Shown here piece by piece: positions 16,819 through 25,796 of a DNA stretch of 64,000 bases. A program made the position numbers and the translations under genes. Source of the DNA: Janthinobacterium tructae (lineage in GTDB: Bacteria > Pseudomonadota > Gammaproteobacteria > Burkholderiales > Burkholderiaceae_D); the NCBI RefSeq assembly GCF_006517255.1, contig NZ_CP041185.1, positions 6,014,001 through 6,078,000 of the forward strand, written 5' to 3'. Each line of letters begins with the position of its first letter. The first letter of the stretch is position 1. The notes below the pieces were generated by a model, which saw nothing but the letters and a program-made list of their open reading frames with translations, did no database searches and was not told where the DNA came from.

Positions 16819-17565
16819 ATGAAGGAACAAAAAGTAGCGCTGGTCACGGGCGGCATGGGCGGCCTGGGCACGGCCTTGTGCCGCCGCCTGCATGCGGCGG
16901 GCTTTGCCGTTGTGGCGGCACATACGCCGGGCAATGCGCGCGTGGCAAGCTGGCTCGACGAGCAACAGGCGCAGCAATATTATTTTCACCCGCTGGCCAT
17001 CGATGTGAGCGATTTCGCTGCCTGCAGCGAAGCTGTGGCAAGCGTGCTGGCGAAGTTCGGCCGCATCGACGTGCTGGTCAACAATGCCGGCATCACGCGC
17101 GACCAGAGCATGCGCAAGATGGAATTGCCGCACTGGGCCGAGGTCATGCGCACCAATCTCGACAGCCTGTTCAACATGAGCAAGCAGGTGCTCGAACCGA
17201 TGCTGGAAAAAAAATGGGGCCGCATCATCAATATCTCGTCCGTCAATGGCCAGAAGGGCGCGTTTGGCCAGTGCAACTACGCGGCCGCCAAGGCGGGTGT
17301 GCATGGCTTCAGCAAGGCGCTGGCGCTGGAAGTGGCGCGCCACGGCATCACCGTCAACACGGTCTCGCCCGGCTACCTGCGCACGCAGATGGTGACAGCC
17401 GTGCCGGCCGATATCCTGGAAACGAAGATCCTGCCGCAGATTCCCCTGGGCCGCCTGGGCGAGCCGGACGAGGTGGCGGCCCTGGTCGCTTACCTGGCGT
17501 CCGACGAGGCGGCGTTCGTCACGGGCGCGAACATTGCCATCAATGGCGGGCAGCACATGAGTTAA
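16819..17565 (+). CDS. phaB: acetoacetyl-CoA reductase (PHB synthesis)
   Basis: The 248-residue short-chain dehydrogenase reduces acetoacetyl-CoA to (R)-3-hydroxybutyryl-CoA with NADPH, the second step of polyhydroxybutyrate synthesis. The cofactor loop is TGGMGGLG near residue 10 and the catalytic Ser-Tyr-Lys set lies in INISSVNGQKGAFGQ followed by CNYAAAKAG. NISSVNGQKG and VSPGYLRTQMV are hallmarks of PhaB. It starts at ATG 16819 after GGGGAGAGACAGC. phaC and phaA are not in the window, so this is a stand-alone copy. Confidence 0.95.
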   Translation: MKEQKVALVTGGMGGLGTALCRRLHAAGFAVVAAHTPGNARVASWLDEQQAQQYYFHPLAIDVSDFAACSEAVASVLAKFGRIDVLVNNAGITRDQSMRKMELPHWAEVMRTNLDSLFNMSKQVLEPMLEKKWGRIINISSVNGQKGAFGQCNYAAAKAGVHGFSKALALEVARHGITVNTVSPGYLRTQMVTAVPADILETKILPQIPLGRLGEPDEVAALVAYLASDEAAFVTGANIAINGGQHMS

Positions 17566-17747
17566 CTAGCGTACAGCTGGATACTTGAAGCAGGGCAATG
17601 GCAGTAGAGGAGACCCGTCCACCCAGCCGGCACGCACGATGCTGGCGGAGGACGGAAGGCAATGGTAGTCACGCTGGAAAACGGGGGGCAGGGCAGCGAT
17701 GCCTTGCCCTTTGTTGTTGCGCAGCGGTCATGGTACGCTCACGCTGC

Positions 17748-18119
17748 TCAGCGCTGGGCTTTTTCCAGCCGCGTCTGGCAATCGATGCACAGGCGCGCTT
17801 CCGGGCGCGCGTTCAGGCGCGACAGGCCGATGGCTTCGCCGCAGTTGTCGCACTGGCCGTAGCTGCCATCGGCAAACTTGGCCAGCGCGTGCCTGATGAT
17901 GGCCAGCTGCGCCAGGTTGTGCTCGGCCGCTTCGCTGACGAGGGCGTTCAATGTGTGCACGCTGGCGTTGTCGGCCGGCGAGGCTTCGATTTCATTGAGC
18001 AGCGAAGCGCGCGCATCGGCTTCGGCCGCCTCGTTCTCGATCTGTTCCAGCAACGCCAGCTTGCGTTGCTCCAGCACGCCTTGCAGGCGTTGCAACTGAT
18101 CTTGCGGCAATTCATTCAT
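17748..18119 (-). CDS. DksA/TraR-family zinc-finger protein
   Basis: The 123-residue protein has an N-terminal coiled coil (residues 1-70, rich in Leu, Gln, Glu) and a C-terminal zinc finger CDNC...CIDC with 17 residues between pairs. DksA-like proteins bind the secondary channel of RNA polymerase and modulate transcription, often with ppGpp. It is shorter than canonical DksA (about 150) and lacks the usual acidic tip pair in an obvious form, so a paralogue such as a YbiI/TraR-like protein is more likely. ATG 18119 is preferred; a start 14 codons upstream is possible. Confidence 0.85.
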   Translation of the reverse strand: MNELPQDQLQRLQGVLEQRKLALLEQIENEAAEADARASLLNEIEASPADNASVHTLNALVSEAAEHNLAQLAIIRHALAKFADGSYGQCDNCGEAIGLSRLNARPEARLCIDCQTRLEKAQR

Positions 18120-18229
18120 GGTTGTCACCCGGTAGAGGTTACTTCCATTATGGTAGTCCAAGATTGGCTACTCTGCTTGCGCTACTGCCTGCGCCGCGTT
18201 TGACGCGGCGCAGGCAGGCACGGGCCGTT

Positions 18230-18649
18230 CTATGCTGGCTCCTTCAGGCAGTTGACCATCCAGGCCACGCCGAACTGGTCTTTCAGCATGCCGAAACGCT
18301 TGGCCCAGAACGTTTCTTCCAGCGGCATCTGGATGTCGCCGTCACGCGCCAGCGCGTCGAAGGCCCGTTCCGCCTCCTCCGGCGTGTCGAGGGTCAGGCA
18401 GACCGAGCTGCCGCTCATGCCCTTGGCGCCATCCTCGGTGCAGCCGCCGTCCGAGCCCATCAGCATGGTGGGCCCCAGCTGCACGGAGCCATGCATGATC
18501 TTGTCGTACCAGTCTTCCTTGACCTGCTGCTTGCCCGGCGAGCCGCGAAACGGCATCAGGCACAGGTCTGTGCCATGCAGGTGCTGGCGGTAGTATTCCA
18601 GCGCTTGCGCGCAATTGCCATTGAATTGCAAATACGGTTCGATACGCAT
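18230..18649 (-). CDS. VOC-family (PhnB-like glyoxalase-fold) protein
   Basis: The 139-residue protein begins MRIEPYLQFNGNCAQALEYY, the typical PhnB/3-demethylubiquinone-methyltransferase-like opening of this fold, and contains TWxAKRFGM-like and DQFGVAWMVN segments. The start has an excellent AGGAGG 6 bp upstream. The metal and substrate are unknown. Confidence 0.9.
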   Translation of the reverse strand: MRIEPYLQFNGNCAQALEYYRQHLHGTDLCLMPFRGSPGKQQVKEDWYDKIMHGSVQLGPTMLMGSDGGCTEDGAKGMSGSSVCLTLDTPEEAERAFDALARDGDIQMPLEETFWAKRFGMLKDQFGVAWMVNCLKEPA

Positions 18650-18729
18650 ATTGGCCTCCTCTGGTGGTTCCGCCGGCACGATTGCCAGGCAGGGACGTCC
18701 CAGTATAGGCGCTGGCCGGCCAAATTCAA

Positions 18730-19200
18730 TCAGTCCGGCGCCATCTCTTGCAGCCGCTCACGCACCTTGCCCAGGGTGCCGAGGATGCGCTCGGGATTGC
18801 CGGCCAGGACGGCGCTGCCCAGGTGTAACAAGCTCGTCGCCAGGCTGATCCAGTGCCGCACGTCGTCGTTGCGGGCGATGCGCAGGCGCACCGTGTCGAG
18901 CAGGCCGCTGAGCTGGCGCTGCGCCGTTTCCAGGCCGGCCACCGTATGCCCGGCGGCATCGGCATACAGCTGGTTGGCTTGCTGGCGCAAGGCCACTTCC
19001 AGGGCGAAGACGGCTTGCGCCTGACTGTGGCTGATACCGTTTTCTCCCTGGCTGGCGCGCTTGCGGATGGCGCGCATGACGGCGCCATGCAGGGTGACGG
19101 CCGCCTGCGACAGGCTGTCGGCCAGTTGCTCGACGCGCATGGCGCTGCTCAGAGCCGCTTCGCGGCGTTCGCTGCTGCTCCTGTCTACCGATCCGTCCAT
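18730..19200 (-). CDS. unknown helical protein paired with lipoprotein gene
   Basis: The 156-residue soluble protein is largely alpha-helical (Ala, Leu, Arg, Gln rich). It has no signal peptide or known motif. Its start lies inside the end of the upstream lipoprotein gene (16-bp overlap), so the two genes are translationally coupled and probably act together. Function unknown. Confidence 0.65.
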   Translation of the reverse strand: MDGSVDRSSSERREAALSSAMRVEQLADSLSQAAVTLHGAVMRAIRKRASQGENGISHSQAQAVFALEVALRQQANQLYADAAGHTVAGLETAQRQLSGLLDTVRLRIARNDDVRHWISLATSLLHLGSAVLAGNPERILGTLGKVRERLQEMAPD

Positions 19201-20003
19201 CGTGCCTCCGTGGTGGTGAGGGCGGCAGCGAGCCGGGCGTGTTCGCGTCCCAGTGCCGCCAGTTGCCGGCGCGCCAAGGTATGGCGCAATCCAAGCAGGC
19301 GATATTCCTCGGTTTTGCTTTGTTGCATGTTTTTCGCCAGCACGGCCAGCAGGCGCTGCTGCGGCGTGTCTGCATACGCGATTTCCACGTCCAGCAAGCC
19401 GAGCACCATGTCGCGCTCGTTGTCGCCGCTCTTGTCGTACAGCGCCAGCAAGCTGTCGAGCGCGGCCAGCAGGGCTTGCAGCGGCGCATCGCCGTCGTGC
19501 AGTACCTGCGCCAGGTGCGCCTGCTGGCTGGCCGCGCCGGCCAGGCGCGCGAGTTGCTGCAGCAGCACGGTGTAGGCGCTGACATGGCGGTCATCGATGC
19601 CGCTGCCCGGCCAGGCGCGGATGGCGGCGCCGGCACTGCTCAGTTCCGGCTGCACGTCATACGCGTCGTCCTGCGCCAGCCGGCCCAGCGCCTGTAGGTA
19701 CAGGCGCACGGCTTGCGCCAGGCGCGCGACATCGGCTTGTGCGGCACGGCGCTGGGCATCGAGCAGGCGTTCGCGCGCGTCTTCGGTGGGCGACAGATAG
19801 GGACGGGCGCGCCGGTAAGTGTCGACGTGGCGCTGCGACAGTTCGCTGAAGGCGTTCAGGGCATCGGTGCCGGCGGCCAGGGCGCGCACCTGCGCCAGCT
19901 CGGGGCGTGAAGTGGCGCAGCCGCACAGCACGGCAGCCAGGAAGAGGCTCAGGTACAGGTGCAGGCCAAGGGCGCGGCCATGGCGGGCGGGCAGGGAGGA
20001 CAC
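19185..20003 (-). CDS. unknown lipoprotein, partner of the downstream gene
   Basis: The 272-residue protein has a lipoprotein signal with lipobox-like AAVLCGC near residue 28 and a helical body with repeated Ala/Leu/Gln segments (about residues 40-270). No enzyme motif is visible. It overlaps the next gene by 16 bp. A structural or envelope role is possible, but unsupported beyond the lipid anchor. Confidence 0.65.
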   Translation of the reverse strand: MSSLPARHGRALGLHLYLSLFLAAVLCGCATSRPELAQVRALAAGTDALNAFSELSQRHVDTYRRARPYLSPTEDARERLLDAQRRAAQADVARLAQAVRLYLQALGRLAQDDAYDVQPELSSAGAAIRAWPGSGIDDRHVSAYTVLLQQLARLAGAASQQAHLAQVLHDGDAPLQALLAALDSLLALYDKSGDNERDMVLGLLDVEIAYADTPQQRLLAVLAKNMQQSKTEEYRLLGLRHTLARRQLAALGREHARLAAALTTTEARWTDR

Positions 20004-20091
20004 GTCACCTCTCGACAGGAAATACTGTATGGAAAGGTATTGTCGTGCCGGCCTGCGCTGTCCGCCTTGTGCCGGCGCAAGCGTGCTGCGA

Positions 20092-20883
20092 TCAGGCGCC
20101 GCTTGTGCCCGTTAATTGTTCGCGCCAGCCCAGTCCGGCCACGGTATCGCCCGCGGGACGGTATTCGCAGCCGACCCAGCCAGCGTAGCCGACCTGGTCG
20201 AGCAGATTGAACAGATGGCGGTAATTGATTTCGCCCGTGCCCGGTTCGTGGCGGCCCGGCGTGTCGGCGATCTGGATGTGGCGGATCAGGGGCAGCAGGG
20301 CGCGGATGGTGTTGCTCAGTTCGCCCTCCATGCGCTGCATGTGATAGATGTCGTACTGCAAGAAAATATTGCTGCGCTGACAGTCGGCGATGATGTCGGC
20401 CGCTTGCTGACTATGGTTCAGAAAATAAGCGGGCATGTCGTAGCGGTTGATGGGCTCGATCAGCACGTGGATGCCATGCGGCTGGCAGGCGTCGGCTGCA
20501 TATTGCAGGTTGCCGATCAGGCTTTGCCGCGCCCGTTCCAGGCTCATGCCGGGTGGCACGATGCCGGACATGCAGTGCAGCTGTTTTGCGCCCAGCGCCA
20601 GCGCGTAGTTGAGCGCCAATTGCACGTTGCTGCGGAATTCTTCGCCCCGGCGCGGATCGCAGGCGATGCCCCGTTCGCCGTTTTCCCAGTCGCCGGGTGG
20701 AAAATTGAAGACGGCCAGCTGCAGATGGTGGCGTTCCAGCCGCATGGCGATCTGCCGCGCCTCGACGGCATAGGGAAACAGGAATTCGACGGCATCGAAG
20801 CCCGCTTCCCTGGCGGCGGCAAAGCGGTCCAGGAAGGGCAGTTCGGTAAACATCATGCTGAGGTTGGCAGCGAAGTTCGGCAT
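20092..20883 (-). CDS. hyi: hydroxypyruvate isomerase-like TIM-barrel protein
   Basis: The 263-residue xylose-isomerase-like TIM barrel opens MPNFAANLSMMFTELPFLDRF and contains IEPINRYDMPAYFLNH, YDIYHMQRMEGEL, HIQIADTPGRHEPGTGEINY and EYRPAGDTV, all hallmarks of Hyi/OtnI, which interconvert hydroxypyruvate and tartronate semialdehyde or act on related sugar acids. The usual partners gcl and glxR are not in the window, so either glyoxylate or another sugar acid pathway could apply. Confidence 0.85.
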   Translation of the reverse strand: MPNFAANLSMMFTELPFLDRFAAAREAGFDAVEFLFPYAVEARQIAMRLERHHLQLAVFNFPPGDWENGERGIACDPRRGEEFRSNVQLALNYALALGAKQLHCMSGIVPPGMSLERARQSLIGNLQYAADACQPHGIHVLIEPINRYDMPAYFLNHSQQAADIIADCQRSNIFLQYDIYHMQRMEGELSNTIRALLPLIRHIQIADTPGRHEPGTGEINYRHLFNLLDQVGYAGWVGCEYRPAGDTVAGLGWREQLTGTSGA

Positions 20884-20947
20884 GGCAGTACGCAGGTGAG
20901 GATGATGGACACTATCCTAGCCCAAATCGGCAATCGGTGGCGTGCAT

Positions 20948-20988
20948 AAAAAAACCGTTCCAGAAACAAGTCCTGGAACGGTTTTTTT
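20948..20988. terminator. bidirectional terminator between hyi and rhlE
   Basis: CCGTTCCAG (20955-20963) and CTGGAACGG (20973-20981) form a stem flanked by seven A residues on the left and seven T residues on the right. It ends rhlE transcripts on the minus strand. Confidence 0.85.
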
Positions 20989-21062
20989 GTCGTCTTTCTG
21001 ATAAAGACAAACGCCGCCGGAAAGCGTGGCGAGCGGGAGTGATATTGCGTCGAGTAGCGCAG

Positions 21063-21078
21063 CCGTACAAGAGTACGG
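21063..21078. repeat. CCGTAC/GTACGG intergenic palindrome, copy 2
   Basis: CCGTAC (21063-21068) and GTACGG (21073-21078) flank AAGA. Read on the minus strand, the flanks GTTGCTCG and CTGCGCTACTCG match those of copy 1 at 5693, so both belong to one repeat family. Confidence 0.65.
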
Positions 21079-21129
21079 CGAGCAACGCAAACGCAATAGC
21101 GCCCCGCGCAGTAGCTTTAAGGCCGCGTT

Positions 21130-22500
21130 TTAGCGGCCGCGGCCGCCGGAGCGATGCGAAGCTGCAGAACGCGGCGCATTGCCGGAACGGTTGCCGCCGC
21201 CACCGCCGCCCGCCGGGCCAGCGCTGCGTGGCTTGGCGCCGCTGCCGCCGGTTTTCACGCGCACCACGGCGCCCGCTGGCGCGCGGCTGTTGTTGCGGTG
21301 ACCGCCGGTGCCGCTGCGCAATTGCACAGGCTGGGCGCGTGCGTTCAGGTCTGGCTCGAAGCCTGCGATGACTTCGCGCGGCAGCGTTTGCTTGATCAGC
21401 TTTTCGATGTCTTTCAACATTTCGTGCTCATCCACGCAGACCAGCGACACGGCTTCGCCCTTGGCGCCGGCACGGCCCGTACGGCCGATACGGTGCACAT
21501 AGTCTTCCGGAATGTTCGGCAAGTCGTAGTTGACGACGTGCGGCAACTGGTCGATATCGATACCGCGCGCGGCGATGTCGGTGGCGACCAGCACTTGCAG
21601 GGTGCCATCTTTAAATTCCGACAGGGCGCGCGTGCGCGCCGACTGGCTCTTGTTGCCGTGGATGGCCAGGGCGCCGATGCCGTCCGCGCCCAGTTGCTCA
21701 ACCAGTTTATTGGCGCCATGCTTGGTGCGCGTAAATACCAGTACTTGCGTCCAGTTATTCGACTTGATCAGGTAGGACAGCATCGGGTGCTTCTTGTCGC
21801 GGTCGACCGGATGGATCTTTTGCTGGATCACTTCCACGGTCGAATTGCGGCGTGCTACTTCGATCATGGCTGGCTTGTTCAGCAAGCCGTCGGCCAGGGC
21901 CTTGATCTCTTCCGAGAACGTGGCCGAGAACAGCAGGTTCTGGCGTTTCGGCGGCAGCACGGCCAGCACTTTCTTGATGTCGCGGATGAAACCCATGTCG
22001 AGCATGCGGTCGGCTTCATCCAGGATCAGGATTTCCACTTTCGACAGGTCAACCGTGCCCTGGCCCATATGGTCCAGCAGGCGGCCCGGCGTGGCGACGA
22101 GCACGTCGACGCCGTGTTTGAGCTGCTTGATTTGCGGGTTGATGCCGACGCCGCCGAAGATCACGGTGGAGTTCAGCTTGGTGTATTTGCCGTAGGTGCG
22201 CACGCTTTCCTCGACCTGCGCGGCGAGTTCGCGCGTCGGTGCCAGGATCAGGGCGCGGATCGGGCGCGTGGAAGTGTTGCTGGTAATGGCTGCGCCATTC
22301 GCGTCAGTCGACAGGCGGTGCAGCAAGGGCAGGGTGAAGCCGGCCGTCTTGCCGGTACCGGTTTGTGCGCCGGCCAGCAAATCGCCGCCAGCCAGCACGG
22401 CGGGAATCGCCTGCGTCTGGATCGGGGTCGGCACGGTGTAGCCGTGTTCGGTAACGGCACGTACGATAGCGTCGGACAATCCGAGGGAGGAAAAGGACAT
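21130..22500 (-). CDS. rhlE: DEAD-box ATP-dependent RNA helicase RhlE
   Basis: The 456-residue protein starts [12 protein letters not shown] with the Q motif near [10 protein letters not shown], then [23 protein letters not shown] and [11 protein letters not shown] basic Gly/Arg/Ser-rich tail (about residues 385-456, ending SGGRGR) binds RNA non-specifically. Such helicases act in RNA decay, ribosome assembly and cold adaptation. ATG 22500 is used because it starts the family alignment; the frame is open upstream. A leader of about 110 nt precedes it. Confidence 0.94.
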   Translation of the reverse strand: MSFSSLGLSDAIVRAVTEHGYTVPTPIQTQAIPAVLAGGDLLAGAQTGTGKTAGFTLPLLHRLSTDANGAAITSNTSTRPIRALILAPTRELAAQVEESVRTYGKYTKLNSTVIFGGVGINPQIKQLKHGVDVLVATPGRLLDHMGQGTVDLSKVEILILDEADRMLDMGFIRDIKKVLAVLPPKRQNLLFSATFSEEIKALADGLLNKPAMIEVARRNSTVEVIQQKIHPVDRDKKHPMLSYLIKSNNWTQVLVFTRTKHGANKLVEQLGADGIGALAIHGNKSQSARTRALSEFKDGTLQVLVATDIAARGIDIDQLPHVVNYDLPNIPEDYVHRIGRTGRAGAKGEAVSLVCVDEHEMLKDIEKLIKQTLPREVIAGFEPDLNARAQPVQLRSGTGGHRNNSRAPAGAVVRVKTGGSGAKPRSAGPAGGGGGGNRSGNAPRSAASHRSGGRGR

Positions 22501-22615
22501 GGTAACTTTATTGTGAGATCGGCCTGTCGCCATCGGGGGGCGCCAGTCGCAGGCAATCAGATTAGGGGTCGAAAGACAGCGGCAAGGGGACTGGTCATAT
22601 GTGCCGCACACGCGA

Positions 22616-22624
22616 AGTATAACA
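22616..22624 (-). promoter_or_regulatory. extended -10 promoter of rhlE
   Basis: On the minus strand TGTTATACT fits TGn-TATACT. Transcription would start near 22610 and give a 5' leader of about 110 nt before the ATG. Confidence 0.5.
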
Positions 22625-22675
22625 GCATGGCAAAAAAGCGCCGAGTTTGTTTCAGCTTTGCAATGTCGCAAGTAA

Positions 22676-22703
22676 AGAAAAAGGGAGGACTGGCGCGCCT
22701 CCC
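22676..22703 (-). terminator. terminator after the 84-residue gene
   Basis: GGGAGG (22683-22688) and CCTCCC (22698-22703) form a 6-bp stem. On the minus strand the stem is followed by TTTTTC (22677-22682). Confidence 0.55.
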
Positions 22704-22720
22704 CTTGTTGCTGGTCATTC

Positions 22721-22750
22721 CATGGCGCCTAGTCGCATGGCGCCTAGTCG
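22721..22750. repeat. 15-bp perfect tandem duplication at a gene's 3' end
   Basis: CATGGCGCCTAGTCG occurs twice in tandem (22721-22735 and 22736-22750). The copy at 22736 contains the TAG stop of the 84-residue gene, and the outer copy carries an in-frame second stop. Confidence 0.9.
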
Positions 22751-22998
22751 TCGATCTCGTCGACGGTGTAGCGCACGCCTTGGGCATCGAGCCAGGCGCG
22801 CAAGGTCTCCAGGCCGTGCCACGGATCCGGGCGCAGGTGCTGGCATATATACAGGCCGGCATCCGTCAGCCGGATATCGGTCTCCGGCATGGCGCTGCCG
22901 GGTGCGCGCGGCGCCTGCGGCAGCGCCGTCAGCAGCTGCGCGATGTGCTGGCGTTGGTCCTGCGCCAGGCTGGCCGTGATCCTGAATTCAAATCCCAT
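22744..22998 (-). CDS. small unknown protein (84 residues)
   Basis: The small acidic product starts MGFEFRITASL after GGGGAAGAAC. It contains 'RLTDAGLYICQHLRPDPWHGLETLRAWLDAQG' broken into short amphipathic helices without any known motif. A terminator follows. Its codon use matches neighbouring genes, and it lies upstream of rhlE in the same direction but with its own terminator. Function unknown. Confidence 0.6.
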   Translation of the reverse strand: MGFEFRITASLAQDQRQHIAQLLTALPQAPRAPGSAMPETDIRLTDAGLYICQHLRPDPWHGLETLRAWLDAQGVRYTVDEIDD

Positions 22999-23211
22999 GT
23001 TCTTCCCCTTGTGTGTATGTCGGTGGCCTATTTTATATCATCGAAAAAATTGACTATAACTTGGTATTCTTTCCGTTTTTGTTTTCGTTTTTGTGCGCGC
23101 ATACTGCATGGCACTGGCCCGGAATGCACAGCTTCTCCGTATATCAGGAGCAGAAGCGCCACACGGTACCATCTTTTTTCATATTCAATTATTTTCACCA
23201 AGGAAAACATC

Positions 23212-23865
23212 ATGCCTATCGCCACCGCCCAAGCCGCCCAAAAACTGCTGACCCCGAACGACCATACCCTGATCATGATCGACCACCAGTCGCAGATGGC
23301 GTTCGCTACCCGCTCCATCGACCTGGCCCTGTTGCGCAACAACGCGGCCCTGGTGGCCAAGGCGGCGTTTGAATTCAAGGTGCCGACCATCCTGACGACG
23401 GTGGCCGCCAAATCGTTCTCCGGCCCTATTTTCGACGAAATCCAGTCCGTCTTCCCGGAACAGGCGCCGATCGACCGCACCACGATGAACACCTGGGAAG
23501 ATGCGCGCATCGCCGACAAGGTGAATGGCTACGGCAAGGGCAAGATCGTGCTGGCCGGTCTGTGGACCTCCGTCTGCATCGTCGGCCCCGCGCTGTCGGC
23601 GCTGGAGCAGGGTTTTGACGTTTACGTGATCGCCGACGCCAGCGGCGACGTCTCTGACGAGGCGCATGCGATGGCGATGCAGCGCATGATACAGGCGGGC
23701 GCGCAGCCGCTGACGTCCGTGCAATACTTGCTGGAACTGCAGCGCGACTGGGCCCGTGGCGAGACCTATAACGAGACGGTGGCGACGGCCGTGGCGCACG
23801 GCGGCGGCTATGGGCTGGGCCTGATCTACGCCAAATCCATGTTCAACGCCAGCGAAGGCCATTGA
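23212..23865 (+). CDS. isochorismatase-fold hydrolase (YcaC-like)
   Basis: The 217-residue protein has the cysteine hydrolase fold with the putative triad Asp in MIDHQSQMAFA, Lys in KGKIVLAGLWTS and the nucleophile Cys in WTSVCIVGPALSAL. YcaC-like family members are oligomeric amidohydrolases of unclear substrate. The start has AAGGAAAACATC 4 bp upstream. The downstream amidohydrolase begins 70 bp later, so an operon is likely; the pair suggests stepwise amide or ring hydrolysis but the substrate is unknown. Confidence 0.87.
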   Translation: MPIATAQAAQKLLTPNDHTLIMIDHQSQMAFATRSIDLALLRNNAALVAKAAFEFKVPTILTTVAAKSFSGPIFDEIQSVFPEQAPIDRTTMNTWEDARIADKVNGYGKGKIVLAGLWTSVCIVGPALSALEQGFDVYVIADASGDVSDEAHAMAMQRMIQAGAQPLTSVQYLLELQRDWARGETYNETVATAVAHGGGYGLGLIYAKSMFNASEGH

Positions 23866-23934
23866 GATTTTATTGATATCGCGCCACCGCTGCCTGCCGG
23901 CGGGGCCGTGTTTTCATTTGATTCGGGAGTTTCC

Positions 23935-25785
23935 ATGCACGCACACACGATCTTGCTCAATGGCCGTTTCCACACGGTCGACCGGACGCAGCCGCTGGCG
24001 TCCGCCGTCGCCATCGCCGATGGCACATTCCTCGCCGTGGGCGACGTGGAAGACGTGATGCGCCATCGCGGCCCCGACACACAGCTGATCGACCTGGCTG
24101 GCCGCACCGTGATTCCCGGCCTGAACGACTCGCACCTGCACCTGATCCGGGGCGGCTTGAACTACAACCTGGAATTGCGCTGGGAAGGCGTGCCCTCGCT
24201 GGCCGACGCCTTGCGCCTGCTCAAGGAGCAAGCCTTGCGCACGCCGAACCCGCAATGGGTGCGCGTGGTGGGCGGCTGGACCGAATTCCAGTTCGCGGAA
24301 AAACGCATGCCGACGCTCGACGAAATCAACGCGGCCGCGCCCGATACCCCCGTCTTCATCCTGCACCTGTACGACCGTGCCCTGCTCAACCGCGCCGCCC
24401 TGCGCGCCGTCGGCTACGATAAAAATACGCCGAACCCGCCCGGCGGCGAAATCGTGCGCGATGGGGCCGGCAACCCGACCGGCTTGCTGATCGCCCGGCC
24501 GAACGCCATGCTCCTGTATGCGACCCTGGCGAGAGGCCCGAAGCTGCCTCTCGACTTGCAAGTCAATTCCACGCGCCAGTTCATGCGCGAACTGAACCGG
24601 CTCGGCATCACCAGCGCCATCGACGCGGGCGGCGGCTTCCAGAATTATCCCGAGGATTACGCCGTTGTCGACGAGCTGGCGCAAAAGCAGCAGCTGACCA
24701 TCCGCATCGCCTACAACCTGTTCACGCAAAACAAGGGCGCGGAACTGCAGGACTTCCAGAAGTGGACCGGCATGGTCAAACCGGGCGACGGCACGGATTA
24801 CTATCGCCATAACGGCGCCGGCGAAATGCTGGTGTTTTCCGCCGCCGATTTCGAGGATTTCATTGAGCCGCGCCCCGAGCTGGCGGCCGGCATGGAAGAC
24901 GAGCTGGAAAAGGTCGTGCGCCACCTGGTCGAGCAGCGCTGGCCTTTCCGCCTGCATGCCACCTATGACGAATCGATCAGCCGCATGCTCGACGTGTTCG
25001 AAAAGGTCAACCGCGACACGCCGTTCGGCGGCTTGCACTGGCTGTTCGACCACGCGGAAACCATCAGTGCGCGCAATATCGACCGCGTCAGGGCACTGGG
25101 CGGCGGCATCGCCATCCAGCACCGCATGGCTTTCCAGGGCGAATATTTTGTTGAGCGTTATGGCGCGGATGCAGCCAAGGCCACGCCGCCCGTGCAGCGC
25201 ATGCTGGACGCGGGCGTACCGGTCGGCGGCGGCACGGATGCCACGCGGGTCGCCAGCTACAACCCGTGGACGGCGCTGTACTGGCTGGTGTCGGGACGCA
25301 CCGTGGGCGGCCTGGCCCTGACGGACGCGGCGGGCAGATTGTCGCGCGACACGGCGCTGGAACTGTGGACGGCGGGCAGCGCCTGGTTTTCCAGCGAGCA
25401 AGGCAAGAAGGGGTGCATCCGCGCGGGCATGCTGGCCGACCTTGCCGTACTGTCGGCCGATTATTTCGCCGTGCCGGAAGAGGCGATCAAGTCCATCGAC
25501 TCCGTGCTGACCATGGTGGGCGGCAAGATCGTCTGCGGTCAGGCGGAATTTGCGACCCTGGCGCCGCCACCGATTCCCGTGCTGCCGGAGTGGTCGCCCG
25601 TGCGCGCGGTGCCCGGTCATTATCGTCCTGCTGCCAGGCCGGCGCAAGCCTTGCTGCCGCACCAGTGCGCGGGCGCCTGCGGCGTGCATGCGCATGCCCA
25701 CGACCGGGCGCGCAAGTCGGCCGTGCCGATCAGCGATTTTTTCGGCTTCTGGGGTGCGCTGGGCTGCAGCTGCTTCGCCTTCTAG
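23935..25785 (+). CDS. amidohydrolase family protein (YtcJ-like)
   Basis: The 616-residue metal-dependent hydrolase has the family opening RTVIPGLNDSHLHLIRGG (His-X-His zinc site) and later DATRVASYNPW near residue 440, matching the amidohydrolase-3 (YtcJ) branch. Unlike many members it lacks an obvious signal peptide and is cytoplasmic. A C-terminal extension with HQCAGACGVHAHAHDRARK (Cys- and His-rich) follows and could bind metal. It is 70 bp after the isochorismatase-like gene. Substrate unknown. Confidence 0.87.
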   Translation: MHAHTILLNGRFHTVDRTQPLASAVAIADGTFLAVGDVEDVMRHRGPDTQLIDLAGRTVIPGLNDSHLHLIRGGLNYNLELRWEGVPSLADALRLLKEQALRTPNPQWVRVVGGWTEFQFAEKRMPTLDEINAAAPDTPVFILHLYDRALLNRAALRAVGYDKNTPNPPGGEIVRDGAGNPTGLLIARPNAMLLYATLARGPKLPLDLQVNSTRQFMRELNRLGITSAIDAGGGFQNYPEDYAVVDELAQKQQLTIRIAYNLFTQNKGAELQDFQKWTGMVKPGDGTDYYRHNGAGEMLVFSAADFEDFIEPRPELAAGMEDELEKVVRHLVEQRWPFRLHATYDESISRMLDVFEKVNRDTPFGGLHWLFDHAETISARNIDRVRALGGGIAIQHRMAFQGEYFVERYGADAAKATPPVQRMLDAGVPVGGGTDATRVASYNPWTALYWLVSGRTVGGLALTDAAGRLSRDTALELWTAGSAWFSSEQGKKGCIRAGMLADLAVLSADYFAVPEEAIKSIDSVLTMVGGKIVCGQAEFATLAPPPIPVLPEWSPVRAVPGHYRPAARPAQALLPHQCAGACGVHAHAHDRARKSAVPISDFFGFWGALGCSCFAF

Positions 25786-25796
25786 GCGGCCGGGCC

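Noticed and set aside
17566..17747. Gap between phaB and the DksA-like gene
   Set aside because: An AGGGCA/TGCCCT hairpin near 17691-17720 was considered as a terminator, but the stem and T run are weak; no gene is seen.
21154..23865. Very long plus-strand frame across rhlE
   Set aside because: Only the last part (from 23212) is a real gene. The rest is antisense to rhlE.
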